Source: Candidatus Melainabacteria bacterium
GTDB taxonomy: Bacteria > Cyanobacteriota > Vampirovibrionia > Obscuribacterales > Obscuribacteraceae
NCBI GenBank assembly: GCA_003242885.1
Contig: QKMZ01000004.1
Location: 124,001 to 188,000 of the forward strand
Length of the DNA: 64,000 nucleotides
Reading direction: 5' to 3'
Under the pieces are notes generated by a model that was not told the origin of the DNA, ran no database searches, and was given only the letters and a program-made list of their open reading frames with translations. Both the position numbers and the translations under genes were made by a program. How positions within the stretch are numbered: the first letter of the stretch is position 1; every line of letters starts with the position of its first letter. Shown piece after piece: positions 17,323-26,219 of this stretch.

Positions 17323-18951
17323 TTACTCGAAGCGCAGCGTGGTGACCGAGTCGCCTTCCAGCGGAATCGAGGTGATGCGGTCGCCCATCTTCACCTCGAC
17401 GATCCGGGTCGGACCGCTGTTGGTGATGACGAGAACCTTCTCGCTCCTGTCCGTGACCTTCTTGCCAAACATGTCGACGGCAATCGGGTTTTCGAACGCG
17501 ACGTGGTCCAGGTCTTTGGCAGCGCCTTCAGACCCGATGCGAACGGCGTCGCGCTTCACGAACTTGGAGAACTGCGCAATCGCGAAGTACTGGCCGCTCG
17601 GCGTGATTTCCTTCGTGTCGCCGTGAATGGTCACGAGACCACCGCACGGGAAAGGACCGATGTTCGGCTTGCCTTCGTGGTCGAGCGCGAAATTCCACGC
17701 AGTGATGCCGCGGCACCAGTTGCGCAGATTGCCGGTGAACGTGCGAGACCACTTCGACCAGTCGGTGCCGTAGTCCTTGTTCGTCACGTCCGGACCGCCT
17801 TCGGTCCAGTAGCAGTCGACTGACGGGAAAGCGTCGTGCACAGTCGACATGCGATGCGCATCGCCGACGTAGCCGTGCCACGCGATCGCTGTGCAGTACT
17901 TGCGCACTTCGGGATCTTCCAGAGTCGCAATCGCGCGGCCCCAGAGATTGTAGTTGTGGTCGATCATCCACACCTGAGTGTCCATCTTGGCGTCACGCAG
18001 CGCGGGACCAAGATGCCACTTCACGAAGTCGACTTCGTATTCCTGCGGCCACAAGCAAGCGGGCATGCGACCGTCCTGGTCGGTGTCCACTTCGTTGTTG
18101 ACGGTGACAGCCTGAATCGGCACACCGTATTTCTTGTAGGCGTCGAGGAAGCGCACGAAGTACTTGGCGTACGACGGCATGTACTGCCGCTGCATGTTAC
18201 CGCCGAGCATTGACTTGTTCGACTTCATCCAGCCGGGAGGGCTCCACGGCGAGGCGAAGAGGAAGATGTCCGGGTTCACCTTGCGCGCCTCTTCAACCAT
18301 CGGGAGAATCCACTTGGTGTCGTGCGCGATGGAGAACTTCTTCAGCTCCGGATCAGGCGTATCGCTGTCACAGTAGCTGTACTCATGGGTCGCGTAGTCG
18401 CTGGCGCCCATGCAGACGCGGTTGACGTTCAGCCCGAGCTGCGTCGGGTGAAACAAGTCATGGAACAGCTTGGCGCGGACTTCCGGCTCGAGCTGTTTGA
18501 ACATGAAGCAAGCCGCATCGGTAAAGGCAGCGCCGAAGCCCAGAATCTTCTGGTACTTCTTGCTGGGCTGCACTTCAATGAGATCGTGATTGACGACGCC
18601 CTTGAAGGGACGCCAGGTGAGCGGAGTTGCGTCGGCAAGCCGCTTGGTCGGGCTGGTCACTTGGACCTTGATCTCGCTCTTGAGCAACGCCTGCGCGCGC
18701 TCTTGACGCTTGATGGACTCCTGCACTTGTGCGTGCGTAGGCTGGCATTTGTGCATGAGCCACACGATCAACCCGATAACCATGACACCGAAAATCAGTG
18801 AAGACATGGCAGGGGATATCCTTCGTTTGTGTCGCGCTTTCTTCTTCGCGACAGGTTGCCCCACGTTGTTTGCTTCATCTCCCGATGGCAGGAAACAACG
18901 CTTCAAGGCATTGATGGAGACATTTGTCGAATGCAAGAAGGTCTTCTTCAT
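17323..18951 (-). CDS. GH30 family glycosidase (glucosylceramidase-like)
   Basis: The enzyme resembles family 30 glucosylceramidases (retaining beta-glucosidases). It shows KILGFGAAFTDAACFMF at the start of the barrel, ASPWSPPGWMKSN, the acid/base in VTVNNEVD (near 287) and the nucleophile in CYWTEGG (near 382), then the C-terminal beta-sandwich. A single hydrophobic segment (SSLIFGVMVIGLIVWLMHKC) follows a strongly basic stretch, so the enzyme is probably membrane-anchored facing the periplasm. The start is uncertain: GTG 19002, ATG 18951 (used) or ATG 18807 just before the membrane segment. Confidence 0.88.
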   Translation of the reverse strand: MKKTFLHSTNVSINALKRCFLPSGDEANNVGQPVAKKKARHKRRISPAMSSLIFGVMVIGLIVWLMHKCQPTHAQVQESIKRQERAQALLKSEIKVQVTSPTKRLADATPLTWRPFKGVVNHDLIEVQPSKKYQKILGFGAAFTDAACFMFKQLEPEVRAKLFHDLFHPTQLGLNVNRVCMGASDYATHEYSYCDSDTPDPELKKFSIAHDTKWILPMVEEARKVNPDIFLFASPWSPPGWMKSNKSMLGGNMQRQYMPSYAKYFVRFLDAYKKYGVPIQAVTVNNEVDTDQDGRMPACLWPQEYEVDFVKWHLGPALRDAKMDTQVWMIDHNYNLWGRAIATLEDPEVRKYCTAIAWHGYVGDAHRMSTVHDAFPSVDCYWTEGGPDVTNKDYGTDWSKWSRTFTGNLRNWCRGITAWNFALDHEGKPNIGPFPCGGLVTIHGDTKEITPSGQYFAIAQFSKFVKRDAVRIGSEGAAKDLDHVAFENPIAVDMFGKKVTDRSEKVLVITNSGPTRIVEVKMGDRITSIPLEGDSVTTLRFE

Positions 18952-19531
18952 CTTGCAGATACCCCGTGGGTTCTTGCAGTCTGCACTTGTAGAAACAAGC
19001 ACAAATTAGAGTGGCAGCCGATTGGTGAAGAACAAACACGCCGGAGTATCCGAGTGCAAACACCAAACCAGACAACTGCCAAATCTACCAAGTCTCGCTC
19101 ACCGACTCAAACAAAGTCCGCTCCGCAGTAGCTTGTTGCTACTGATACTGCTAAGCAGTACGAGAAGTGGCTTGATTCGAGCTAGGAGAAAGAGAGCAAA
19201 AACATAAAACGGGGAAGAGTAATAACCTACTCGTCTGAAACACGCGTATTCGCGCGCGCGCCCGATCTTTTCATTGCTTTACAGAAGCAATGAAAGATGA
19301 AATGAGATCGCGAGAACACTGTCCCTGACGTGCTCTCTTGTCCACTTGACAGTTTACATTCAACGATTGGCGCGACTCTCACAGGAATAAACGCCAGCAA
19401 AACAAGCGGACCATGCGCCTTTCAACAAACGCGATAACTAGTGCAGCTTGACTACCGTCCGTTTGAATTCCGTAGGGGAAGCGCATGCGCTTACCTGCCA
19501 TGGAGCCGCATGCGGCTCTCCTGCGAATGGG
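18952..19531. other. intergenic region with a hairpin
   Basis: No convincing gene. TTTCATTGCTT and AAGCAATGAAA form a perfect 11-bp hairpin with a 5-nt loop near 19269-19295, without a T-run. The right end holds the palindromes listed separately at 19472-19522. Confidence 0.5.
19472..19522. repeat. GTAGGGG-family double palindrome
   Basis: GTAGGGG is followed by the palindrome AAGCGCATGCGCTT and then by GGAGCCGCATGCGGCTCTCC. The same two palindromes occur together, in the opposite order, at 38219-38268. It lies just downstream of the minus-strand TPR lipoprotein gene. Confidence 0.75.
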
Positions 19532-20212
19532 TTACTGCATTCCGTTGACCGGAATTACACGAGCGTTCGAACGTGCCAGTCTTTGATATTCGCGGTCATC
19601 AGAGGCCGAGAGTTTTTTGTTGCCAGATTTGAAATAGCAAACCGAACGCAGTCGAAGTGCGTTCATGTTTTTCGGATCAGCGTTGAGAACAGTCGTCGCA
19701 TCAGCAATTGCTTTCTTGTATTCTTGCGCTATCGCATAACCGCTTGCGCGCATGTACAAATAATCCATGTTCTTCGGATCGAGACTTACGGCTTTCTGTG
19801 CGTCTTTCAGCGCATCATCAAACTTTCTCGCCTGTCCCTCGTACTTTCCGCGAGCATAGAAAAGCGCAGGGTCACTGGGTTTCAATTCAATTGCCTTATT
19901 CAAATCTTCAATTGCATCTTCTGCTTTGTTTAGAACACTGTTGATGTCACCACGCAATTGCCAGGCGTAGTAATTGTTTTTATCGAGCGCAATTGCCTTA
20001 TCTATTTCTACAAGCGACTCGGGAAGCTTGCCTTCCGTGCGAAGTTTGTATGCAGCATCGACGAACTTCATGCCTTCTTTGCGTTGCTCCGGTCCACTGG
20101 CACCAGCAGTTGACGCTGTGTCAGCAGTGCTTCCACCTCCACCAGAACTGCACGCAGTTATTGAGAGGGCAACACCAGCAAACAAAATCGACCGCAGCAA
20201 ACTACCTTGCAT
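19532..20212 (-). CDS. TPR-repeat lipoprotein
   Basis: A 226-residue lipoprotein: the N-terminus MQGSLLRSILFAGVALSITAC ends in a lipobox (ITAC), followed by a Ser/Gly linker and about four TPR units (ESLVEIDKAIALDKNNYYAW, DAIEDLNKAIELKPSDPALF, DALKDAQKAVSLDPKNMDYL, KAIADATTVLNADPKNMNAL). It should be a membrane-anchored protein-interaction module. TAGGAG 9 nt before the ATG at 20212 sets the start, as does the signal sequence. Confidence 0.85.
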   Translation of the reverse strand: MQGSLLRSILFAGVALSITACSSGGGGSTADTASTAGASGPEQRKEGMKFVDAAYKLRTEGKLPESLVEIDKAIALDKNNYYAWQLRGDINSVLNKAEDAIEDLNKAIELKPSDPALFYARGKYEGQARKFDDALKDAQKAVSLDPKNMDYLYMRASGYAIAQEYKKAIADATTVLNADPKNMNALRLRSVCYFKSGNKKLSASDDREYQRLARSNARVIPVNGMQ

Positions 20213-20753
20213 TTTCAAACTCCTACTCGGTAGATGCGATTTTAGCGCCATTTCATCAACGCTGCTTTTGTTCGAAACAGCTCTACACCCCACTTGACAT
20301 CAAACACTGGAAAGGGCGCATCACAGCCACTTTCGTATAAAAACTAGGGCTCGCGCTGCCTAGCATTCCTTGACAACAAGGGATTTCTTGGTGATTTTTC
20401 TCGACGTTTTGGCTCTCTTTTAAGCAGCTAGAGAAGCCTATTTTCTCTTTTACCTCAGCCAGTTAGAACTTTCAGTCCTGTGAGCAAGCTAATTGAAAGA
20501 TGTAAAGCATCTCTGTAACAGCTCTATTTACAAGTACTTTGAGCCATTTTCTGTCAGAAAAGTAAGTGACCCTTCTTTCTCTACACCGAGACCGCATTCC
20601 CAGACTCCAGTCCCATAGCTCTACTTCCGCGCGAAGTAACACACACCTTTCGGTGTGGCGGGGCCGAATGTCTTGCGGGTTTGGTCAAGTGAGAGTTGCG
20701 GTTACGAAATCTCTAACAGCGCGATTTACCATCGCCTGAACAGGAGTACTCAC
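20213..20753. other. intergenic region between diverging genes
   Basis: About 540 bp without a convincing gene. CACACC TTTC GGTGTG (20641-20656) is a small hairpin. The promoters of both flanking genes must lie here, but I could not assign them. Confidence 0.4.
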
Positions 20754-21902
20754 ATGAAAAGACTGCTGAACACAATCTCGCTGCTCTTAGTGATGTTCTT
20801 CGCATTAATTGGGACTGCCGCCGCTCAGACGAGCTGGCTGCCGACCTACAATGCAGGACAAACGGTCTATATCGCACCTGGCGTGGATGCGTCCTTCGAG
20901 GGCACATACGCGACGCAGGCGTTCAAGACCGAAATCGGGAATGCGGCACGAGTCCACAATCTCGACGTGTACGTCATCATCACGGCAACGGGCAACGACG
21001 CCGGCAGTGATGCACGTCAGGCAGGACCAGTTCTGGTGCGCAATCTCTGGACCAGATGGACAGCCGATGTCGCGTTCAATTCCGAGCGCGCCGTCATCGT
21101 CCTCATGACCGGAGATGGTCACACGCTCACTTCCGTTGGCGTTCGCGCCGGCGGTTATCTCAATAACCTCGGCATCATGCGCGCCACGATGAACGATCCC
21201 AACGGGCCCGTCATGCCTGTCCTTCGCTCCTATCTGGCAAGCGACCCGGCATCTGTTCCGGTGCGCATCGTCAACAACCTCAACGCAATCGTCACCTCCA
21301 AAGTCTATCCGCCTGCCAATTCCGGCGGCGGCAATCAGCCGAATTCCGGCACCACCGAAGGAGACAATTCCATGAGCATCGGCACTACTCTGCTGATCAT
21401 TGCGGGCGGCATCATTGCCGTCGCGCTCCTCGCGCGGCTCATCTTCCCGCCACGTCGTCCGTCCTCGACCTACACGCCTCCGGCTCGCCCGACCACGCGC
21501 AAGCCCGGCAGCGGTTTCGAAGGACGGCTCAGCGACAGCCGTCGCAATCGCACTGGTGGCACCGCCGGTGGTGCGGACGTACCGGATGGCGATGACGACA
21601 ATCGTCGTCGTGGCGACAACGATGGCATCAACACTGCTGCGGCTGCCGGAGCCGGCGTCGTCGCTGGTGTTCTGCTTTCCGAGACCATCCGTCGCAATGA
21701 CGACGAACCGCGTCGTGACTCGGGTTCTAGCGACGGTGGCTACGTGCCTCCTGTCACTCCGAGCTGCAGCTCCAGCACTCCGTCATGCAGCTCCTCGTCC
21801 AGCTCCGGCTCCTCTTGCAGCTCCAGCTCAGGCTCGTCCTGCAGCAGCGGCGGCAGCAGCTGTGGTGGCGGCGGTGGTGGCGGTTGCGGCGGCGGCGGCT
21901 GA
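20754..21902 (+). CDS. exported TPM-like membrane protein with Cys/Gly/Ser-rich tail
   Basis: The 382-residue protein has a signal peptide (MKRLLNTISLLLVMFFALIG, cleavage expected after TAAA). A domain of about 150 residues resembles TPM_phosphatase (AVIVLMTGDGHTLTSVGVRAGGYL). A transmembrane segment follows (TTLLIIAGGIIAVALLARLIF, about residues 205-225), then a basic/low-complexity region. The last 45 residues are almost only Ser, Cys and Gly, with about a dozen cysteines (PSCSSS, SSCSSGG, SSCGGGG). TPM proteins often end in Gly-rich tails, but such a Cys-rich one is unusual. AGGAG 7 nt before the ATG decides the start. It is the first gene of a three-gene cassette. Confidence 0.75.
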   Translation: MKRLLNTISLLLVMFFALIGTAAAQTSWLPTYNAGQTVYIAPGVDASFEGTYATQAFKTEIGNAARVHNLDVYVIITATGNDAGSDARQAGPVLVRNLWTRWTADVAFNSERAVIVLMTGDGHTLTSVGVRAGGYLNNLGIMRATMNDPNGPVMPVLRSYLASDPASVPVRIVNNLNAIVTSKVYPPANSGGGNQPNSGTTEGDNSMSIGTTLLIIAGGIIAVALLARLIFPPRRPSSTYTPPARPTTRKPGSGFEGRLSDSRRNRTGGTAGGADVPDGDDDNRRRGDNDGINTAAAAGAGVVAGVLLSETIRRNDDEPRRDSGSSDGGYVPPVTPSCSSSTPSCSSSSSSGSSCSSSSGSSCSSGGSSCGGGGGGGCGGGG

Positions 21903-21972
21903 TCGAATTTTCACACAGGTGCACGCGGTTTTTCTAAACCGCGGATTGCAACAGTAATGAGGAGAATTCGAA

Positions 21973-22473
21973 TTGGCTGCCTACTTCCCTGATTGCGCTG
22001 CCGCGACAGCACGCACAACTCCGAGTAAAGTCGCAGACATAACCACACTTCGCCGACAAATCTTAGAATTTCGCATCGACAAAACGGGTGCTCCGTACCC
22101 TTTCTCGATGCGTTTGGCGGATGAACAGGACTGGTCTATCGAATTCGCGCAGCAGGCGATTGAAGAGTACAAGCGCTTCATCTTCCTGGCTGCCGTTTGC
22201 GACCACCCTATCACTCCGTCCTTCGTGGTCGACGAAGTGTGGCACACGCACCTCATCTTCACTCGCTCGTATTGGGAGGAGCTTGGCGACATCGTCGGCA
22301 AGCTCATTCACCATGACCCCGGTCAGGGAGAGCCAGGTGATGAGGCGGTTTTCGCCAACCAGTATCTGAAAACGCTGGAGTCTTACCGGAAACATTTCGG
22401 TGAGCCGCCCGCAGATGTCTGGGGTCCGGAAAACCGAAAGAACGTGATCGCCAAAGGGCGCAAAGCGCTCTAA
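21973..22473 (+). CDS. DUF1399/glycine-rich-domain-like cytoplasmic protein
   Basis: This 166-residue protein shows the pattern of the glycine-rich-domain-containing (DUF1399-like) family. It has LAAVCDHPITPSFVVDEVWH, THLIFTRSYWEELGD, the HHDPGQGEPGDE segment and LESYRKHFGEPPADVW. In plants this domain is joined to Gly-rich sequences; here the Gly-rich tails are on the two neighbouring proteins. No signal peptide or membrane segment is present. The start is TTG at 21973 with GAGGAG 8 nt upstream. Genes on both sides share its strand with gaps of 70 and 140 nt, so cotranscription is likely. Molecular role unknown. Confidence 0.8.
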   Translation: MAAYFPDCAAATARTTPSKVADITTLRRQILEFRIDKTGAPYPFSMRLADEQDWSIEFAQQAIEEYKRFIFLAAVCDHPITPSFVVDEVWHTHLIFTRSYWEELGDIVGKLIHHDPGQGEPGDEAVFANQYLKTLESYRKHFGEPPADVWGPENRKNVIAKGRKAL

Positions 22474-22507
22474 GGCACTCGGAGGCGAGCAATCATCAAT
22501 CTCTATG

Positions 22508-22530
22508 CGGACGACTGCATTTGTCGTCCG
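22508..22530. repeat. short hairpin within the cassette
   Basis: CGGACGAC (22508-22515) pairs with GTCGTCCG (22523-22530). It is followed at 22555-22566 by GCATCGCCCCTACA, a half-site of the GTAGGGG palindrome family. It could modulate expression of the third gene. Confidence 0.5.
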
Positions 22531-22613
22531 TTGCAAAAACAGAGTGGTGCATGGCATCGCCCCTACACCGATGAGCTCGCCCCTTTCCCTCAGTTGGAAA
22601 AAGGAGTGCAAAC

Positions 22614-23126
22614 ATGACCGAGTTTCAGAGCTATGTTCTCATCGCAGCAGCGCTGGTTAGCGTTGGCTCGTTGCTGATGTTCTTCATAGGCTGGGAACGA
22701 AAGAAGGCACGCATGCGCGAGGAATCGCGTCTGGCTGCCGCTCGCCGTGCCGCCGCTGCTCGCGATGCAGCGCGCGAGGCAACACGAGAACCCACGCGGA
22801 CAAGATTCGAAGACCGACTGGCAGAATCGCGTTCGCGCGGGCCCGTTCTGCCTGTCGCCCCTGCTCCGATCAGCCTGAGCAAGGACAAACCGACGCCTGC
22901 GCCAATGCCTGCGCGTTCCTCGTCCTGGCCTTCCTCATCGTCCAGCAAACGAACTCCGCCACGCAAACGCTCTGGCGGCGGTAGTCGTGGTCGTCGCTCC
23001 GGTGGATCTTCATCTGGCGGATACTATGGTGGATCGAGCTGTTCTGGCGGCTCCAGCTGCTCTAGCGGTGGTTCGAGCTGCGGTGGTGGAGGTGGCAGCA
23101 GTTGCGGAGGCGGTGGGGGCGACTAA
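22614..23126 (+). CDS. single-pass membrane protein with Cys/Gly-rich tail
   Basis: A 170-residue protein. A transmembrane helix at residues about 6-26 (YVLIAAALVSVGSLLMFFIG) is followed by an Arg/Ala/Glu-rich helix, a Pro/Ser/Arg-rich stretch, and a final 40 residues dominated by Gly, Ser and Cys (SSCSGGSSCSSGGSSCGGGG). The tail is clearly related to that of the first cassette protein. AAGGAG precedes the ATG by about 8 nt. Function unknown; shared tails suggest that the two proteins are handled or assembled together. Confidence 0.75.
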   Translation: MTEFQSYVLIAAALVSVGSLLMFFIGWERKKARMREESRLAAARRAAAARDAAREATREPTRTRFEDRLAESRSRGPVLPVAPAPISLSKDKPTPAPMPARSSSWPSSSSSKRTPPRKRSGGGSRGRRSGGSSSGGYYGGSSCSGGSSCSSGGSSCGGGGGSSCGGGGGD

Positions 23127-23356
23127 TTGGTCGTAACTCGCCGGCACGAATCGCCTGCTAACCAAATGAATTTTGTGCCGGGCGAGCATTTGTTCGCTCG
23201 GCGCAATTTCAACCTTCAAAACCTCATGCCCTTCTGCCTTTTCACTCTTTTATGCCCTCTACTACACAATGTCTAACCCGGGACAAAAATAGGGTTATTC
23301 ATAGGATTTCGCTGAAAAACTTGTGTTCTACTCAGGTTTCCCAATCGGAAAAGATT

Positions 23357-23623
23357 ATGAGTAGCTATCCAGAACGCAAATTCAAAATTCCACAACCGCT
23401 TCGCATACTGGCTTTTTTACTTGCTCTTCCATCGATATTCGCCGTTTGTGTTTCAGCATTTTGTTTCGTCATGATGTTTGCAGACAAGGGTCCCGTTGAC
23501 CACTATTGGAGCTGTGGTTTTCTTGTCAACGGATATTTCATTCTGAAAACAGCAGTATTCGCCATTCCATTCGCGCTGTGCTGTTGCTTCCTGCAAGCGC
23601 CATGGAATGACCTAGACATCTAA
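23357..23623 (+). CDS. small two-helix membrane protein
   Basis: An 88-residue protein with two hydrophobic segments (LRILAFLLALPSIFAVCVSA and a second around residues 55-80, ending FALCCCFLQAPWNDLDI). The ATG at 23357 follows GGAAAAG; the frame runs further upstream without a binding site. A decayed copy of its 3' end lies at 29379-29426, so this gene has been duplicated. Function unknown. Confidence 0.6.
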   Translation: MSSYPERKFKIPQPLRILAFLLALPSIFAVCVSAFCFVMMFADKGPVDHYWSCGFLVNGYFILKTAVFAIPFALCCCFLQAPWNDLDI

Positions 23624-23645
23624 TTCAGCAAACTAAAGGTCACTT

Positions 23646-24050
23646 TCACGATTTCACTAAAGAAAGCGGACTTACAGTTGCTATGTACTCAAAATCTTTG
23701 TCAGTGGTCAATAAACTACACGAGTGCTCTATTGCTGCCGCTGCTATCAGGTAATCTATGGTGCTGGCATTGATGCCAGCTTGTCTGCAAACTTGAGAGA
23801 GCTTAGCGGCGCAAACATAGTCATGCTTCGTCAGCGAAATCAACTCCAGTGCATCAAACTGTTGTTCGATCTGTTTGAACAAGGTTTCGCTGCGAATACC
23901 CTGCAAAACCTCAGTCAGAATAACGCCTAAGTAAAAAATCGAGTGCCCAGATGCAATTAATTCTCTGAGCTGCTTTACGGACTCGTCATTGCTCTGTTGC
24001 TTCCTTCGTAAAGCAAGGCTCCACACAGAAGTATCAACTAAAACGTTCAC
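23646..24050 (-). CDS. vapC: VapC-family PIN-domain toxin
   Basis: A 134-residue PIN-domain endoribonuclease. The acidic metal ligands are visible: VDTSVWSLAL (Asp 6), a Glu in GVILTEVLQGI, an Asp in STIDYLIAAAA, and TTDKDF near the C-terminus. VapC toxins cut tRNA or rRNA. The GTG start overlaps the antitoxin stop as GTGA, so the pair is translationally coupled. Confidence 0.93.
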   Translation of the reverse strand: MNVLVDTSVWSLALRRKQQSNDESVKQLRELIASGHSIFYLGVILTEVLQGIRSETLFKQIEQQFDALELISLTKHDYVCAAKLSQVCRQAGINASTIDYLIAAAAIEHSCSLLTTDKDFEYIATVSPLSLVKS

Positions 24051-24247
24051 CGCGCTTGCCTGGCCTTTTTATAGTCGTATTTCTGATCAAAATCGACCTT
24101 TCCGAAAAACTTGAGAATGTCTTGCTGCTTTCGTCTCTTCACATACTCCTGCAGTGCTTCATTGACAGTTTCGCGTTTGGATTTCTTTCCTCCTAGACGC
24201 AATGCTTCGGACAAAAGTTCATCGTCAATGTTCAGGTTAGTGGACAT
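24047..24247 (-). CDS. vapB: VapB-family antitoxin
   Basis: A 66-residue protein with a ribbon-helix-helix N-terminus (STNLNIDDELLSEALRLGG, KSKRETVNEALQEYVKRR) typical of the VapB antitoxins paired with PIN toxins, and a C-terminal tail (FFGKVDFDQKYDY) that should wrap the toxin. GAGGAGG 6 nt before the ATG at 24247 decides the start. It lies first in the vapBC operon. Confidence 0.92.
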   Translation of the reverse strand: MSTNLNIDDELLSEALRLGGKKSKRETVNEALQEYVKRRKQQDILKFFGKVDFDQKYDYKKARQAR

Positions 24248-24259
24248 GTACGTCCTCCT

Positions 24260-24309
24260 CAAGCTACACATTCACTATATCAAACTTACACAATGCAATG
24301 TGTAGCTTG
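24260..24309 (-). promoter_or_regulatory. vapBC operator and promoter
   Basis: A perfect 13-bp inverted repeat, CAAGCTACACATT (24260-24272) and AATGTGTAGCTTG (24297-24309), lies directly upstream of vapB. Between the arms TATAGT (24274-24279, minus strand) looks like a -10 element. VapBC complexes usually bind such repeats to repress their own promoter. Confidence 0.7.
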
Positions 24310-24467
24310 TCACACATACAGCCAGACGAACCCGTAAAGCGAAGAAGATTTTTCACCAATCGTTTTAACCTCCCAATGCCACGCAATTCGTCATCCGCAA
24401 GGATGAGACTGTCCTGCCAGCTTTTGGGCTATGCTATGAATAATGCCAATCATCTTGAGTGAGGCAA

Positions 24468-24872
24468 ATGTTCGAGTCCATGTTCCGCAAATGTTTGCTA
24501 ACAGTGATGCTATTTGTCCTTCTTTGGACAGGCACACTGCTACATGATATGGGCGCACCTGACCAGCTATCTGCTTCTACATTTGCACTTGCGGCTGCAG
24601 CTGACAATTCCCTGTGCACACTTCTGTCTCCCACAGACCCAGATTCCTACCTGGAAGGGCATCTTCACGACGCCGTTATCGCATCAAGATTAGATCCCAA
24701 AGAAATAAGCGTACAGCCCCAGACGACTGCCTGGCATTCGATCGTCATGGTTACGTTTAACCGACGGCAAATACTTGCTGAAAATAGCAGTCAACGTGGA
24801 CCTCCAAAAGCGCAAAAGACAGATTATCCTGCAACCAGACTGTACATAATCAATCGGGCGCTGCTGATCTAG
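24468..24872 (+). CDS. small membrane-anchored or exported hypothetical protein
   Basis: A 134-residue protein with an N-terminal hydrophobic helix (CLLTVMLFVLLWTGTLLHDMG) and no recognised domain after it. GAGG precedes the ATG at 24468 by 4 nt; an in-frame GTG lies at 24459. It precedes the RND adaptor gene by 132 nt on the same strand, so it may belong to that operon, but nothing in it shows a metal-binding role. Confidence 0.5.
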   Translation: MFESMFRKCLLTVMLFVLLWTGTLLHDMGAPDQLSASTFALAAAADNSLCTLLSPTDPDSYLEGHLHDAVIASRLDPKEISVQPQTTAWHSIVMVTFNRRQILAENSSQRGPPKAQKTDYPATRLYIINRALLI

Positions 24873-25004
24873 AAGGACCAGCGGCTTGTGCGTTTGCTGT
24901 GATGCGCGCACAAGTGAGCAATGTTCCTTTTACTTTGACGCGGACAGATTTAGCACGCTTGGCTAAAAGCGTGTCAATGAAGAGTTAGTCTGGAACCTAA
25001 AACA

Positions 25005-26219
25005 ATGAAATATAGCCTAGTAATTATATTGCTGGTTTTGTGCATCGGTATTGCCGGCTGCTCACGATCAGCGACTCACGAGAAGGCGGCGGAGACTGCC
25101 AGACCGGTCGACCGAGTCACATTGTCTCCAATGGCGATTGAACATTTCGGCTTGAGTGTGGTTACGGTCGAGCAAAGACCTGATATTCAAACGTTCTCCA
25201 CAACAGGCACGATCAAAGCTGATGAAAATCGGGTATTTCACATCAATTCTCTATCTGGCGGCCGAGTCATTAGTGACAAGGTCATGCTCGGCGACATAAT
25301 TCATCCCGGACAAACCCTGGCGATCGTTCAAAACTTGGATGTGGCAAAGGTATACGGGGACTTCATTCACCAGTCACACCAAAATCAAATCGAGACCGAG
25401 CTGTCTCAGACTCGCCTTGCGCTTGCCAAGAAAAATTATGACCGAATACGAGGACTTTATGAAGAGAAAATCGCTGCCGAGAAGGACTATATAAAGGCTG
25501 AATCCGACAAAAAGCTGGAAGAAGAGACGCTTAGAGGTTTGAAAGAACACGCAGTTCACATTCGTGAAGAAGCCAGGTCAATGCTGGCAGCCTACGGAGT
25601 TAAGCTCGGCGATACGAGCGTGGCGCACATTGAGAGCAGCAGCCCGATCACCACACCGCGAGGTGGAGTGATCATCAAAAAAACCGTGACGGTAGGAGAT
25701 GTCGTCTCCAATATAGAACCGCTTTACGTGGTTGGGGATTTGAGCCATGTCTGGCTTGATATCAATGTGTATGACAAACAAATTCAGAGCATCAAGGAAG
25801 GCGATGCAGTCACATTTACAACCGATGGAATTCCCGGGCGCGTACTCAGAAGTCGATTGAGTTACATCAAGCCATCTTCGGAAGATAGCAGTGGAACTTA
25901 TGTCGCCCGAGCAGTGCTCGACAATCCACACATGGACTTGAAACCAGGCATGGTGGGTCAAGTAAGAATTGAACAGCACCGGGCAGAACAGTTGGCATTT
26001 ATTCCTGAAGCCGCGCTTCAGAAGTATGGCAAAGAACAATTCGTTTTCCTGGTCGAGCCCGATGGTTCTTTCAAAAAACAAGTGGTCGAACTAGCTAAGG
26101 AGCTTGAAGACGGCTATCTAATTGCGCGTGGAATTAAGCCTGGGCAGCTAATCGTCGCCAAAGGCAGTTTCACACTGAAAGCTGAAATGCTCAAGGGCAC
26201 GATGGCAGGTGAACGCTGA
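25005..26219 (+). CDS. RND efflux periplasmic adaptor (CusB/CzcB type)
   Basis: A 404-residue membrane-fusion lipoprotein. The N-terminus ends in a lipobox (GIAGC). Next come the lipoyl/barrel-sandwich half (RVFHINSLSGGRVISDKVMLGDIIHPGQTLAIVQNLD), an alpha-hairpin (about 115-190), the second lipoyl half (ITTPRGGVIIKKTVTVGDVV), and the beta-barrel and membrane-proximal domains (LKPGMVGQVRI, EAALQKYGKEQFVFLVEPDG). It links the inner-membrane pump to an outer-membrane channel. The pump gene starts within its stop codon (TGATG), so the two are coupled. No outer-membrane factor gene is in the window. Confidence 0.93.
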   Translation: MKYSLVIILLVLCIGIAGCSRSATHEKAAETARPVDRVTLSPMAIEHFGLSVVTVEQRPDIQTFSTTGTIKADENRVFHINSLSGGRVISDKVMLGDIIHPGQTLAIVQNLDVAKVYGDFIHQSHQNQIETELSQTRLALAKKNYDRIRGLYEEKIAAEKDYIKAESDKKLEEETLRGLKEHAVHIREEARSMLAAYGVKLGDTSVAHIESSSPITTPRGGVIIKKTVTVGDVVSNIEPLYVVGDLSHVWLDINVYDKQIQSIKEGDAVTFTTDGIPGRVLRSRLSYIKPSSEDSSGTYVARAVLDNPHMDLKPGMVGQVRIEQHRAEQLAFIPEAALQKYGKEQFVFLVEPDGSFKKQVVELAKELEDGYLIARGIKPGQLIVAKGSFTLKAEMLKGTMAGER

